64,000 bases of DNA from Pedobacter psychrodurus (GCF_004331735.1 NZ_SJSO01000008.1:124001-188000); one strand, 5' to 3'. Shown: positions 46,018 to 55,730, numbered from the stretch's first letter. The notes: generated by a model not told the origin, from the letters alone. Made by a program: numbers and translations.

Positions 46018-46398
46018 TTACTCAAGCGTATAACTAAGGCTTACTTTAGCTATGCCTTTACTATAAATACCAATCTGTTTTGCTGCACGTTCAGACAGAT
46101 CTATAGCTAATCTTTTAGAGAAAGGACCACGGTCATTTATTTTCACTACTACTGATTTTCCGTTATCAGGATTGGTTACTGTAACCAAGGTGCCAAATGG
46201 CAAAGTAAGGTGGGCGGCCGTTAATTTTTTTGCCCTATATTTGGCGCCGCTGGTGGTTCGGCGGCCTTCGAATTTTCTGTGATAATAAGTGGCGAGAACT
46301 GTTTTTTTAATGCTATCTGGTTCGTTTGATGAATCAGAGTCTTGTGCTTTACCTTGTAAAAACAGGAAACAAAAACTTAATAACAGCAGATACTTCAT
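46018..46398 (-). CDS. rlpA: RlpA-like double-psi beta-barrel lipoprotein/secreted protein
   Basis: 126 residues with a Sec signal (cut near GKAQ). The DPBB domain is complete: TYYHRKFEGRRTTSGAKY, LTAAHLTLPFGTLVTVTN, VVVKINDRGPFSKRLAIDLS and the catalytic Asp in NDRGPF. No SPOR domain, so it is the short form found in Bacteroidota. RlpA proteins cleave naked glycan strands at the septum. Whether this short form is catalytic is not known. Confidence 0.92.
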   Translation of the reverse strand: MKYLLLLSFCFLFLQGKAQDSDSSNEPDSIKKTVLATYYHRKFEGRRTTSGAKYRAKKLTAAHLTLPFGTLVTVTNPDNGKSVVVKINDRGPFSKRLAIDLSERAAKQIGIYSKGIAKVSLSYTLE

Positions 46399-46491
46399 AG
46401 GCTAAATTTTCTTTATCGAGCCTGCAAATATAAGCATTTAGTTTATAATCAATAATTTGGGGAAAAACAGCCTTATTTTGTGCATTAAAAA

Positions 46492-46518
46492 AGGCGTACA
46501 ACTTATTGCTGTACGCCT
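46492..46518 (-). terminator. Intrinsic terminator of msrB
   Basis: AGGCGTACA (46492-46500) and TGTACGCCT (46510-46518) form a perfect 9-bp stem; on the minus strand TTTTTTAATG follows. Lies 24 bases after the msrB stop. Confidence 0.88.
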
Positions 46519-46542
46519 CTACCTAACCCTACTATACCCACC

Positions 46543-47046
46543 TTATTTTTTATCCGGCACGAAATTCATTGAGATAGAATTTACACAATGACGGGTGTCT
46601 TTATTGGTAAATCCTTCGCCTACAAATACGTGACCAAGATGCGCGCCACAATTGGCACAAACTATTTCTGTACGTGAACCATCTGCATCAGGAATACGCT
46701 TTACAGCGCCTTTAATTTCGTCGTCGAAAGCAGGCCAGCCACAACGTGCATCGAACTTGCTCTCAGAACGGTATAGGGCTGCATTACAACGTTTGCAGGT
46801 ATACGTTCCTTTATCTGTTGTATGCTCGTATTTACCTGTACCAGGGTATTCTGTACCTTTATTTACAATTACTCTTTCTTCTTCGGGTGTTAATGGATTC
46901 CAGTTCATTTTCTTCTTTGGTATGATTTGTTCTGTTTCCTTCGATTGTTTTACGGCTTTCTTATCTTGCTTTTGTGCACAAGCTGAAAGACCTGTTATTA
47001 AAACAACAGCAGAAAGCAAAAATAGTTTATTTAACATCGTTTTCAT
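46543..47046 (-). CDS. msrB: Peptide-methionine (R)-S-oxide reductase, lipoprotein
   Basis: 167 residues. A signal with lipobox LSAC (Cys about 23) means it is an envelope lipoprotein rather than cytoplasmic. MsrB core: EYPGTGKYEHTTDKGTYTCK, two CxxC zinc pairs in CKRCNA and CANCGAHLGHVF, and the catalytic Cys in DTRHCVNSISMNF. It repairs methionine-R-sulfoxide in exported proteins. Electron donor would have to reach the periplasm. Confidence 0.95.
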   Translation of the reverse strand: MKTMLNKLFLLSAVVLITGLSACAQKQDKKAVKQSKETEQIIPKKKMNWNPLTPEEERVIVNKGTEYPGTGKYEHTTDKGTYTCKRCNAALYRSESKFDARCGWPAFDDEIKGAVKRIPDADGSRTEIVCANCGAHLGHVFVGEGFTNKDTRHCVNSISMNFVPDKK

Positions 47047-47607
47047 ACCTCAATATACGCTATAGATTTTGTTTTGGTTTGCTGGTTTTGAATTATGGCG
47101 TACAGTTTACAGAGCGATGATAAATGTGTGTTTTTAGTTGGGAGTTTTGGGTGCAGAACCTCACCCTAACAAAGTTTGGGTGGTATGTTCTTTTTCTACA
47201 CGTCCCTCTCCTGGAGGAGAGGAAACGAGGGTTAGTGGTTTTAACCCATAGCCTAACCACTCCTATAGCCTCTTCCACACATGGTTATGGGGAAATTGGG
47301 TTCAATGGATTCAACCTCGTAGTTAAGCTTAGTCAAAAGCTTTAAGATTAGCTTACCTAAGCACTTGCGTGGTTCACACCTGCGCGAGAACGACGGAATG
47401 AAAACGAAAAAAGACAGGAATGAAAGCCCAGCTTTGTGTGCTTTGTGCCTTAGTGGTTAACAAACCTTAGCGCTCTCTGCGGTTAAACGATGTGAGATCA
47501 AAAACCAATTCTTTTCCGTGCCTTCAGTGCTTCCGTGGCAAAATCACAAACAAAAAGCGTCCCGAAATTAATCGAAACGCTTCTTTTTATAATGAGACTT
47601 TTAAACC
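47047..47607. other. 561-bp gene-free region with repeat words and the sucD terminator
   Basis: Patchwork of repeats: AGTTGGGAGTTTTGGGT (47136-47152), CCTCTCCTGGAGGAGAGG (47205-47222), and CTTTGTGCCTTAGTGGTTAA (47441-47460) with CTTCCGTGGCAAAATCAC. At 47554-47582 a GU-containing stem (AAAGCGTCCCGA with TCGAAACGCTT) reads on the minus strand as the sucD terminator with TTTTTG after it. ORFs at 47124-47345 appear random. Confidence 0.55.
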
Positions 47608-48480
47608 TTATTTTGCTAATTCTTCTGCCATTGCAGCACCAATTTCAGCAGGGCTTTCTACTACACGAATACCACACTCACGCATGATTTTCATTTTAGC
47701 AGCTGCAGTATCATCGGCACCGCCAACAATAGCACCAGCATGGCCCATTCTACGTCCCGCAGGCGCAGTTTGACCAGCGATGAAACCAACAACAGGCTTA
47801 GTACCGTGTTCTTTGATCCAACGGGCAGCTTCAGCTTCCATTCCACCACCAATCTCACCAATCATGATGATACCGTGTGTTTCAGGATCGTTCATTAATA
47901 ATTTAACTGCTTCTACAGTTGGTGTTCCGATAATTGGGTCACCACCAATACCGATAGCCGTTGTAATACCTAAACCAGCTTTAACCACTTGGTCTACCGC
48001 TTCGTAGGTTAAAGTTCCTGATTTAGAAACCACGCCTACATGACCTTTTTTGAAGATAAACCCTGGCATGATACCAATTTTAGCTTCATCGGCAGTAATT
48101 ACACCTGGGCAGTTAGGGCCTATAAGGGTAACATCGCGATCAGCAATATATTCTTTAACCTGAATCATATCCTTAGTTGGGATACCCTCAGTAATACAAA
48201 CAATAACTTTAATACCGCCTTCGGCAGCTTCCATAATTGCATCAGCAGCAAAAGCTGGTGGTACAAAAATGATAGATACATTTGCACCCGTTTTATCAAC
48301 GGCATCTTTAACAGTATTAAAAACAGGCTTTTCTAAATGCAATTGCCCACCTTTGCCAGGCGTTACACCACCAACTACGTTTGTACCATAGGCCAGCATC
48401 TGCTCAGCATGGTAAGTTCCTTCGTTTCCGGTAAAACCCTGAACGATAACCTTAGAATCTTTATTTACTAAAACGCTCAT
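47608..48480 (-). CDS. sucD: Succinyl-CoA synthetase alpha subunit
   Basis: 290 residues. [19 protein letters not shown] and GGVTPGKGG for CoA binding, [20 protein letters not shown], and the phosphorylated His in [13 protein letters not shown] near residue 250. It makes ATP or GTP from succinyl-CoA in the citric acid cycle, with a beta subunit (sucC) that is not in this window. Upstream lies the long repeat region. Confidence 0.98.
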   Translation of the reverse strand: MSVLVNKDSKVIVQGFTGNEGTYHAEQMLAYGTNVVGGVTPGKGGQLHLEKPVFNTVKDAVDKTGANVSIIFVPPAFAADAIMEAAEGGIKVIVCITEGIPTKDMIQVKEYIADRDVTLIGPNCPGVITADEAKIGIMPGFIFKKGHVGVVSKSGTLTYEAVDQVVKAGLGITTAIGIGGDPIIGTPTVEAVKLLMNDPETHGIIMIGEIGGGMEAEAARWIKEHGTKPVVGFIAGQTAPAGRRMGHAGAIVGGADDTAAAKMKIMRECGIRVVESPAEIGAAMAEELAK

Positions 48481-48639
48481 GTATCAATATTTTTTTGTGC
48501 AAAGCTAATATTATTGTAATGGAATTCAAATCTAAAACCATATTATTTAGTCCGTTTTTTCAGGAAAATGTAAGGAAATGCTTTATGGCGGCTATAGCCC
48601 GTCATACGCTTTATCCAGAAGTAAAGTTGAGAGTGCCTT

Positions 48640-49191
48640 TATAGCGCTTAGATACAAAAAAGAAATCCTTTTTGCACCATATCAGGAGCAAGCCTTTCGG
48701 TTATAAACAGGAGTGTAGTAACATAAAGCGGATTGAAGAGCTTCAAACAGCAAAAACGGTAAACTGTTCGTTCTCAAATAAAAAATGTTAATGTTTAGGA
48801 AATGAACAGTTCAGTTCTTTTGGCGGCTTTCAGTCCCGCTCCCGCTTCTGCCGATGAAACCTGTGAAAAAGCAAGCACACCATAAAACAAGAAAAACAAG
48901 TGCTTAAATCGGCATCACGCTTTGATCGGGTTTAGTTACAGCGGTTAAATGATTTTGGCCACATGCTAGCAGCAAACCATTCGGTTATAAACCTGACAGG
49001 AACGGCAGCCTCCGATTTAAGCACCGGTTTATGTTATATTTTGGTGTGCTTGCTTGTTTCACAGGTCTTCTATCGGAGCTATAGTGGATGGCAGGGCTTC
49101 AAACGCCAAGAACTACAGCCCGTTCGTTTTCAAATCAAAAACATTAATGCCTAGGGTTAAGAAATAAGCAGTCTGGTTCTTTTGGAGGTTT
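48640..49191. repeat. Composite repeat: two direct copies plus two inverted mini-elements
   Basis: Direct copies D1 (48640-48830) and D2 (48937-49191) share, in order: TATAGCGCTTAGAT / TACAGCGGTTAAAT, TTCGGTTATAAAC, GCTTCAAAC, CTCAAAT / TTCAAAT, TTAATG, GAAAT and TTCTTTTGG. D2 is 64 bases longer because it contains arm B. Arms A (48851-48912) and B (49012-49076) are inverted copies (about 80 percent by eye), each with CCGAT/ATCGG ends and an AAGCAC...GTGCTT hairpin inside. The whole 815-base gap around it (48481-49295) has no convincing gene. Confidence 0.7.
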
Positions 49192-49295
49192 AGTAACAAA
49201 GTGCTGGTGCTTGTGGCAACATCCATGCAAAACGCTTAAATTTATCTTTTGAGCTTAAAGATTAAAGACCAAAGCTAAAAGACTAAATATACATA

Positions 49296-49721
49296 ATGAA
49301 AAAATTAATTCCAATCGCAACCATTTTTGCAAGCTTTTTTGTTTCAATAAATGCCCATGCGCAAAGTACCGACACTACTAAATATATTCTCCAAAACGAT
49401 GTTGAAATAGCCAAAGAAGAACCAGGAACACATAATGGTGGTGGTAAAACAATTGGTTTTAACTTTTTTGGCGATGCTAAAAATCTGAAAACAGCATTCC
49501 GTAAAAGGATTTTAAAACCAGGCTCTTCTATTGGTTACCATTTACAAAAAGAAGATGAGATTTATTATGTGATCAGCGGAAACGGAACCATGCAGATGAA
49601 CGGAAAAACCTTTGCTGTTAAACCTGGTGATGCCATTTTAACCCGGCCAGGGAGTTCGCATGGTATTACCCCAAATGCGGGTAACGACTTGACCATTTTA
49701 ATTGTTTACGAAAAGAAATGA
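49296..49721 (+). CDS. Secreted cupin-domain protein
   Basis: 141 residues with a Sec signal (cut near HAHAQ). The cupin barrel is of the small single-domain type: SIGYHLQKEDEIYYVISGNG holds the first motif (H, then E) and GDAILTRPGSSHGI holds the second with His. These supply a metal site. Function is not predictable; mannose-6-phosphate isomerase-like binding proteins and quercetinase-like enzymes share the fold. It is the first gene after the repeat region. Confidence 0.88.
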   Translation: MKKLIPIATIFASFFVSINAHAQSTDTTKYILQNDVEIAKEEPGTHNGGGKTIGFNFFGDAKNLKTAFRKRILKPGSSIGYHLQKEDEIYYVISGNGTMQMNGKTFAVKPGDAILTRPGSSHGITPNAGNDLTILIVYEKK

Positions 49722-49744
49722 TGATATTCGGACCTAAGCCATTT

Positions 49745-49810
49745 CCTCCCCCTTCGGAGGGGATAAGGATAGCGCTATTTTTCATCCCCCTGCCCCCTTC
49801 AAAGGGGGAC
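49745..49810. repeat. Hairpin repeat of CCCCCTTCGGAGGGG type
   Basis: CTCCCCCTTCGGAGGGGAT and later GCCCCCTTCAAAGGGGGAC form two hairpins. They lie between the cupin and transporter genes and may terminate the first. Confidence 0.6.
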
Positions 49811-49845
49811 GTTGGATACTACAACTAGAGAACAGATAACCAAAA

Positions 49846-50535
49846 ATGGAACTAGAAAAACATTATACCAATAGAACGGGCTGGCTAAGGGCTGCCGTAC
49901 TTGGTGCCAACGATGGCATTATTTCTACAACCAGTTTGGTTATTGGTATTGCCGCAGCCAGTGATACGAGGAGTCCGATTGTACTGGCAGCCCTGGCTGG
50001 ATTAGTGGCTGGTGCACTATCTATGGCTGCTGGCGAATATGTTTCGGTAAGCTCACAGGCCGATATTGAAAAAGCAGATCTGGCACGCGAGCAAATAGAA
50101 CTCGAAACCATGCCTGAGGTAGAGCTGAAAGAACTTGCCAAGATATATGTAGCGCAAGGCTTAGATGAAGATTTAGCGATGCAGGTGGCCATAAAATTAA
50201 CCGAGAAAGATGCTTTATTAGCACATGCAAGAGACGAACTGGGCATTAACGAGATTACCCAGCCAAAACCACTTCAAGCTGCTTTTGCATCTGGAGCATC
50301 TTTTATCAGCGGCGGCATCTTACCCTTTCTTGTTGCTTTTCTTGCTCCGATAAAGTCGATGGTATTTTATCAATACGGTTTTGCCATCGTATTCTTGGCT
50401 TTATCGGGTGCAATTGCAGCAAAGGCAGGTGGCTCAAGTATGATTAAAGGGATATTACGAATTTGTTTCTGGGGAACTGTTGCCATGGTAATAACTGCTT
50501 TAGCCGGATATCTCTTTGGCACTAAGATCAGTTAA
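49846..50535 (+). CDS. VIT1/CCC1 family metal transporter
   Basis: 229 residues. RAAVLGANDGIISTTSLVIG is the family signature of the first span, and AGEYVSVSSQADIEKADLAR the conserved part after span 2. A charged cytoplasmic helix with EQIELETMPEVELKEL, the metal-binding domain, follows, then three more spans. It should move iron or manganese out of the cytoplasm. The charged helix is the short bacterial form. Confidence 0.93.
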   Translation: MELEKHYTNRTGWLRAAVLGANDGIISTTSLVIGIAAASDTRSPIVLAALAGLVAGALSMAAGEYVSVSSQADIEKADLAREQIELETMPEVELKELAKIYVAQGLDEDLAMQVAIKLTEKDALLAHARDELGINEITQPKPLQAAFASGASFISGGILPFLVAFLAPIKSMVFYQYGFAIVFLALSGAIAAKAGGSSMIKGILRICFWGTVAMVITALAGYLFGTKIS

Positions 50536-50696
50536 GAGTTCTCCGCAGGCATTTTAAGGTTTTGAGTTCTGTACTCGCAGTAGCTCATCACCTAACGGCT
50601 TTTAAAAATCACACAAACGTTTGTTCTAATTTTTAATTAAAATTTTACCTAATTTTCATTAACATCAATAATCTAACAACGTAAACTCAACATCAC

Positions 50697-52964
50697 ATGA
50701 AAAAAGCATTTCTGTTCTTTTGCAGTTTTAGCACCTGGGCAATATCTTATGCGCAACAATTTAAAATGCCTGCAAATAAAGTTTTCGAATATGTAAACGA
50801 GCAGCGCATTGATGCACAAAAAAAAGAACTTGAGCGATTCTCTTATACCTTTCATTCCTTGGATAAAAAAGAAGGAGAAGATAATTTATTTGAATTTAAA
50901 ATCTCAGGGGCAGTGATTAAGGGAGGTCAAATTTTCAAAACAATACTTCATACAGACAGCATCAGGAATGCCCATTTGAATTCCAGCAATGGCTTAATTA
51001 CGCTGGCATTATTAAACAAACCCCTGGTTGTGCAAGTAAGCCCAAAAGGTAAAGTAGTCAGTATTAAAGGAGCTAAAGAAGCCCTGGAATTAGCTTTCAA
51101 AAAGTGGGAAATAAAAAAAGAATTTTCTGCCTCCTTTATAAACGAAGGCTGTAAATCGTTAGATAAAAAAATACAGGAATTATTTTTTAAGTTTCCTAAT
51201 TTACCTCTAAAAGCATCTACCAAATGGCTTGATGAGAGTGGAAACCTGACCTACACGGTTGATAAAATTAAAGATAACGTTTATTACATCAGCGCAATCA
51301 ACACAGAATACAAAAATTATGATGTAAAAGCAGTATACCAGCTTGAATACCCATCAGGTTTGATCAGAAATTACAAGTTTAAATCAAATAACGCTTCTAC
51401 CAATAAAGAAGCTGGAGAATTTAAATTAAACCGATCAATTAGTATCAGCAATATAATTAGTAATAAAAAGATAGATACAGCCTGGATTAATATGGCCGCA
51501 AAGTTGAGCTATTGGAGCAGCAGTTTAAGAAAGGCAGGCAATGAATATGACTCCATTAAAGCAGTAACGGCTTTTAAAACTTATGATAAACTATTTGCTA
51601 ATGACCAATATTATGCAGTTCAAAAATTAGCGATTATTCAGCAATTGGGGAATTATAAAATCTATGATAGCTTATTGTTAAAAACACCAAACGAATACAT
51701 TAAAAATGAAGGTTCACATCTCCACAACAAATTACAAGAGGTTATAGATCAAGGCAATGCAACTGAAGCTTACGAAATATGCAAATACCTTTATAAAGCA
51801 AACCCAAATTCGTTTAGAGATTGGATACAGAATTCCCTTGCTCAGAAATTCATCATGTCGCATCAGTTTGAAGGAAGGGATAAAATAGAAAAAAACAGCT
51901 ATGAGCTTTTAACGCTGTTCCAAAAAGACAAAGCAATGTACAATAAAAACATTGCTCCCTTGTACTTATGGACATTGGCCAAGAAAAACCCAGATAATAT
52001 CCTTGCGCTGCTTCAAACAGCGAAAGATATAAGTACATTTGATGTTAAAGACGGCAATGCTGGCAGATACGCGCTGCTTACCTGCCAAATGTTATTTAAC
52101 AATGGCAAACTGGCCGAAGCCGAAAATTTGCTTGTAAGCACTACAGAAAAACTGTACAAAGCAACAATAGATACATTAAACAATATACGTTTTGCACAAC
52201 AAAATCTATTGGCTTATGCCTACTATCTTAAATATCAGCAAGAGGCGGAAAAAGACAGTGTTAATGCAGTAAAATACCTTGCCCTGGCAGCTAAATTTTC
52301 TCCTAAAAACACGAAAGAAAAATCTCATGACAGCTTTTATGACCGTGCGTTTTTAAAGTCGAAGGAAAATTACCGAGAAGATTATCTAAACAAGATATTG
52401 GCCAGTAAAGATGACGATCAGTTTTTAAGCTTAGTTAAGGAAGATATTAATACCAATCCAGATAACTTAACTACCATGCAAGCCCTTTTTACAAAAAGAT
52501 TCGCTGAAAAAAGTTTTAAGGCTTTTTTTGTAAACGATGTAGTTGAGAACTGGCAAAAAGCACCGGATTTCTCATTAAAATATGGCGACAGTATTTCATA
52601 CCATTCCGAATCGTTTAAAAATAAGTGGACGGTACTCGATTTTTGGGGTACCTGGTGTGGTCCATGTAGAGAAGAGATGCCTAAGGTGAATAAGTTTTAC
52701 GAGGAGTCGAAGTCAGGCAAACATGGCAAGGTTAATTTTTTAAGCATTGCTTGCCAAGACACAGAAATAGCGGTTGCAGGCTACCTTAAAGAAAATAAAT
52801 TTTCTATCCCCGTAGCCTTATCAGATGGCATTGTACAAAGAAATTATAAAATTGACGGTTATCCTTCGAAAATTTTAATCTCTCCAAGTGGTAAAATGAT
52901 CAATATCGAATTTGGAAAAGATTGGCTGGATATTTTAAAATCTTTTCAGTCTATTTCGGAATAA
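50697..52964 (+). CDS. Secreted TlpA-like thioredoxin-fold protein with long N-terminal region
   Basis: 755 residues with a Sec signal (cut near ISYAQ). The last 140 residues are a TlpA/ResA-like thioredoxin domain: WGTWCGPCREEMPKV with CxxC at C654-C657 and the cis-Pro in DGYPSKILI. About 570 residues precede it: a beta-rich part (residues about 30-260) and a helical, TPR-like part (270-600, e.g. DTLNNIRFAQQNLLAYAYYL). Many Bacteroidota encode such fusions; the thioredoxin part should keep periplasmic thiols reduced. Role of the N-terminal region is unknown. Confidence 0.85.
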   Translation: MKKAFLFFCSFSTWAISYAQQFKMPANKVFEYVNEQRIDAQKKELERFSYTFHSLDKKEGEDNLFEFKISGAVIKGGQIFKTILHTDSIRNAHLNSSNGLITLALLNKPLVVQVSPKGKVVSIKGAKEALELAFKKWEIKKEFSASFINEGCKSLDKKIQELFFKFPNLPLKASTKWLDESGNLTYTVDKIKDNVYYISAINTEYKNYDVKAVYQLEYPSGLIRNYKFKSNNASTNKEAGEFKLNRSISISNIISNKKIDTAWINMAAKLSYWSSSLRKAGNEYDSIKAVTAFKTYDKLFANDQYYAVQKLAIIQQLGNYKIYDSLLLKTPNEYIKNEGSHLHNKLQEVIDQGNATEAYEICKYLYKANPNSFRDWIQNSLAQKFIMSHQFEGRDKIEKNSYELLTLFQKDKAMYNKNIAPLYLWTLAKKNPDNILALLQTAKDISTFDVKDGNAGRYALLTCQMLFNNGKLAEAENLLVSTTEKLYKATIDTLNNIRFAQQNLLAYAYYLKYQQEAEKDSVNAVKYLALAAKFSPKNTKEKSHDSFYDRAFLKSKENYREDYLNKILASKDDDQFLSLVKEDINTNPDNLTTMQALFTKRFAEKSFKAFFVNDVVENWQKAPDFSLKYGDSISYHSESFKNKWTVLDFWGTWCGPCREEMPKVNKFYEESKSGKHGKVNFLSIACQDTEIAVAGYLKENKFSIPVALSDGIVQRNYKIDGYPSKILISPSGKMINIEFGKDWLDILKSFQSISE

Positions 52965-52981
52965 AAAGAGACTAATGTAAA

Positions 52982-53014
52982 AAGCCGTTCTGATATAAAA
53001 TCGGAACGGCTTTC
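52982..53014. terminator. Bidirectional terminator between TlpA-like gene and rlmF
   Basis: AAAGCCGTTCTGAT (52982-52995), loop ATAAA, ATCGGAACGGCTTT (53001-53014); one GU pair. T-rich on the plus strand, A-rich before it. Confidence 0.88.
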
Positions 53015-53033
53015 TTATTAAGTATATTTCAGA

Positions 53034-54050
53034 TTAAAGACTTTTGGCTTCAGCCTTAGGATTATCTGCTTTAGGTTTCGGCTCGGTTTTCCAAGCTTTT
53101 ACCCATTCGGCCTGCGCAGCTTCATCATGGAAGGTCCATGCTACGAAACGGCTTATTTTTTGCCCCTGGCTCATTTGCACTGTGGTTACCTCAAAAGCAT
53201 TTGCTTTAACCAATGCGCTATAGATACTTTTTAAGTTGGCACTTTTCGACACCAATGAAGTAAACCACAACACCTGGTTTTTGATCTGCTCGCTCTGGAT
53301 AATCATTTGCTCTACAAAAGCACGTTCACCACCCGGACACCAAAGCTCAGCCTTATTACCCCCAAAGTTTAATACGTGTTTTACTTCTTTTTCGTTACCA
53401 CCCAGGTTACGCCATTTCTGGCGGGTACCCTGCTCTGCCTCTTTTAACGAAGCGTGAAACGGTGGATTACAAACCACAGCATCGAACCTTTCTTTACCAC
53501 CTACAACACCTCTAAAAATACCCATTTTTGAAGATTGCTGACGGATTTCTACTGCCCCCTGTAGTGGCTTATTTGCTTCAATAATGCGTTTTGCCGAATC
53601 AACTGAAAGTGGATCGATCTCAGAACCTACGAAACTCCAGCCATACTCCTGGTGACCGATGATCGGATAAATACAGTTGGCGCCAACACCAATATCCAAT
53701 ACATTAATGTTAGCTCCTTTAGGGTTTTTACCTTTATTGCTTGATCCTAACAGATCGGCAACATAGTGGATATAATCAGCCCGGCCCGGAATAGGTGGAC
53801 AAAGAAAATCCTGAGGAATATCCCACTGCGAAATGTTATAGAAATATTTTAACAATGCCCTATTAAGCGCTTTAACGGCATTTTGATCAGCAAAATCGAT
53901 AGAATCATCATTGTGTTCGTTTTTAAAAACGAAACGTTTTAATTCTTTTGAGGTTGCGATAAGTTGTTTGAAATTGTAACGCGAACGGTGTTTGTTGCGT
54001 GGGTGTAACTCGCTTTTTTCCTTGCGGTTATTTTGTTCTTCTTGAGCCAA
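53034..54050 (-). CDS. rlmF: 23S rRNA adenine(1618)-N6-methyltransferase
   Basis: 338 residues. ELHPRNKHRSRYNF at the N-terminus is the RlmF signature, SAM site VLDIGVGANCIYPIIG, and catalytic NPPF in VVCNPPFHASL. It methylates A1618 of 23S rRNA. The start is a TTG at 54050 (MAQEEQ): no ATG or GTG lies in frame between the upstream stop and the conserved ELHPRNKHR. It is read toward a shared terminator. Confidence 0.93.
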   Translation of the reverse strand: MAQEEQNNRKEKSELHPRNKHRSRYNFKQLIATSKELKRFVFKNEHNDDSIDFADQNAVKALNRALLKYFYNISQWDIPQDFLCPPIPGRADYIHYVADLLGSSNKGKNPKGANINVLDIGVGANCIYPIIGHQEYGWSFVGSEIDPLSVDSAKRIIEANKPLQGAVEIRQQSSKMGIFRGVVGGKERFDAVVCNPPFHASLKEAEQGTRQKWRNLGGNEKEVKHVLNFGGNKAELWCPGGERAFVEQMIIQSEQIKNQVLWFTSLVSKSANLKSIYSALVKANAFEVTTVQMSQGQKISRFVAWTFHDEAAQAEWVKAWKTEPKPKADNPKAEAKSL

Positions 54051-54356
54051 TGTGCTATGGATTAATTAAACAAGCTGTGTGCATGTTTCTGCTGCAAAGA
54101 TAGGTAATTAGTTGGGAGTTCGGAGTTTTTAGTTGGGAGTATCAAGCGCAGAAATAAAGCGATTGCCACCTTGAATTTGTTTCAAGAATTAAACAAAGAG
54201 GTTGAAGGCGAGAAGGTTGAAGGTGTGAAGGTTTCTGCATACGCTAAAAACAACGATTACTGCAACATGAATAGCGAAAATTCTCCGTGGCTTCTGTGCT
54301 TCCGTGGCTAGATTATCTGCTCGCAAAACTGAAAACTCCGAACTGAAAACTCCAAA
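54051..54356. other. 306-bp repeat-rich gap between rlmF and the symporter gene
   Basis: TTGGGAGTTCGGAGTTTTTA (54112-54131) at the left and ACTGAAAACTCCGAACTGAA with ACTCCAAACTAA at the right are complementary word sets. In the middle are GAGGTTGAAGGCGAGAAGG and CCGTGGCTTCTGTGCTTCCG words. No gene. Confidence 0.5.
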
Positions 54357-55643
54357 CTAAGCCTCCTCTGCTTTTTCTATCATCGCGGGTTGAATAGCTT
54401 TTAAATACTTCTCCTCATCAAACTGGTTTTCACTTTTAGCAATCACAATCGTAGCCACACCGTTTCCGATTACATTGGTTATGGCTCTGGCTTCGCTCAT
54501 AAAACGATCTACACCGATTAATATTGAAATATGCTCTATGGGCATAATTTTTAAAGCAGTTAAGGTTGATACCAAAACGATAAAACCACTTCCCGTTACG
54601 CCAGCAGCACCTTTTGAGGTAACCATCAGCACTCCTAAAACGGTAATCTGCTGTCCTAGTGTTAAATCGACATGAAAAACCTGGCAAAGAAATATAACGG
54701 CCATGGCCAGGTAAATTGCTGTTCCATCGAGGTTAAATGAATAACCGGTAGGGATAACCAAGCCAACAACCGATTTATCACAACCAATGGCCTCCATTTT
54801 TTGCATCATACTTGGCAAGGCTGATTCTGATGAAGAGGTACCCAGCACAATTAAAATTTCCTGGCGGATATACTTCAGGTAAGCCCATAAGCTAAAGTTA
54901 TAGTAACGGCAAATTCCGTTTAAAATCACAAAAATAAACAAGAAGCAGGTTAAATAAACAGAGCCCATTAGTTTAGCCATGCCTACTATACTTTCTAAGC
55001 CATGCGTACCGATGCTGAAAGCCATCCCGCCGAAAGCACCAATTGGCGCTAAACGCATAATCAGCTTCATAATTTTAAATAACACCTTTGATATTTTATC
55101 AAAAGCATTCAAAACTACGGTACCTTCACCACCCAGTTTATTCAGGCCATAACCAAAAAGAATGGCAAACAGCAAAATCTGCAAAATATTGCCTTCTGCA
55201 AAAGCAGCAATTACGTTATGCGGAATAATATGCAGAAAGAATTCTGCCCAGTTCATATCTTTAGCTTGCTCAGCATAACCTGCAATTTTTGTAGCATCAC
55301 CAGTCTTAGCGATCATGCCGGCACCTGGCTTTAAAACATTGGCCACCAATAAACCAATCGCAATAGCTACCGTACTTACAATTTCGAAATACAATAATGC
55401 TTTGCCTCCTACCCTGCCCACCTTTTTCATATCGCCCATGTGTGCGATGCCTAAAACAATGGTAAAGAATATAATTGGCGCAATTAACATGCTAATCAGG
55501 TTGATAAAACCCTGACTGATTAATTTAGCAGTGGGTGCAAAACCAGGAAAGTAAGCACCGACATAGATTCCTATTATGATGGCAAGTAAAACCTGAAAGG
55601 TTAAATTGGAGAATACTTTCTTTACAAATTCTATTAATGTCAT
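54357..55643 (-). CDS. Dicarboxylate/amino acid:cation symporter (GltP/DctA family)
   Basis: 428 residues with the family's eight spans and two re-entrant loops. GTSSSESALPSMMQKMEAIG is the Ser-rich first hairpin, GYSFNLDGTAIYLAMAVIF the conserved span with the sodium or proton site, and TSKGAAGVTGSGFIVL the second hairpin. LIGVDRFMSEARAITNVIGN completes the substrate site; Arg in EARAITN fits dicarboxylate or glutamate/aspartate. Adjacent to isoaspartyl peptidase, so aspartate uptake is a fair guess. Confidence 0.95.
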   Translation of the reverse strand: MTLIEFVKKVFSNLTFQVLLAIIIGIYVGAYFPGFAPTAKLISQGFINLISMLIAPIIFFTIVLGIAHMGDMKKVGRVGGKALLYFEIVSTVAIAIGLLVANVLKPGAGMIAKTGDATKIAGYAEQAKDMNWAEFFLHIIPHNVIAAFAEGNILQILLFAILFGYGLNKLGGEGTVVLNAFDKISKVLFKIMKLIMRLAPIGAFGGMAFSIGTHGLESIVGMAKLMGSVYLTCFLFIFVILNGICRYYNFSLWAYLKYIRQEILIVLGTSSSESALPSMMQKMEAIGCDKSVVGLVIPTGYSFNLDGTAIYLAMAVIFLCQVFHVDLTLGQQITVLGVLMVTSKGAAGVTGSGFIVLVSTLTALKIMPIEHISILIGVDRFMSEARAITNVIGNGVATIVIAKSENQFDEEKYLKAIQPAMIEKAEEA

Positions 55644-55730
55644 TTACTTGGTATGAGTAAGGAAATATATACGTATTTTTCTATTTAGTGGCACAATAGC
55701 TTAAAGTTCGACTTTAAAATAGCGATTTCG

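Noticed and set aside
47124-47345. 73-aa ORF between msrB and sucD
   Set aside because: It runs through several repeat words, has no start signal and no protein-like pattern.
48963-49154. 63-aa ORF in the composite repeat
   Set aside because: Covers arm B and parts of D2; the matching stretch of D1 is not open in the same way.
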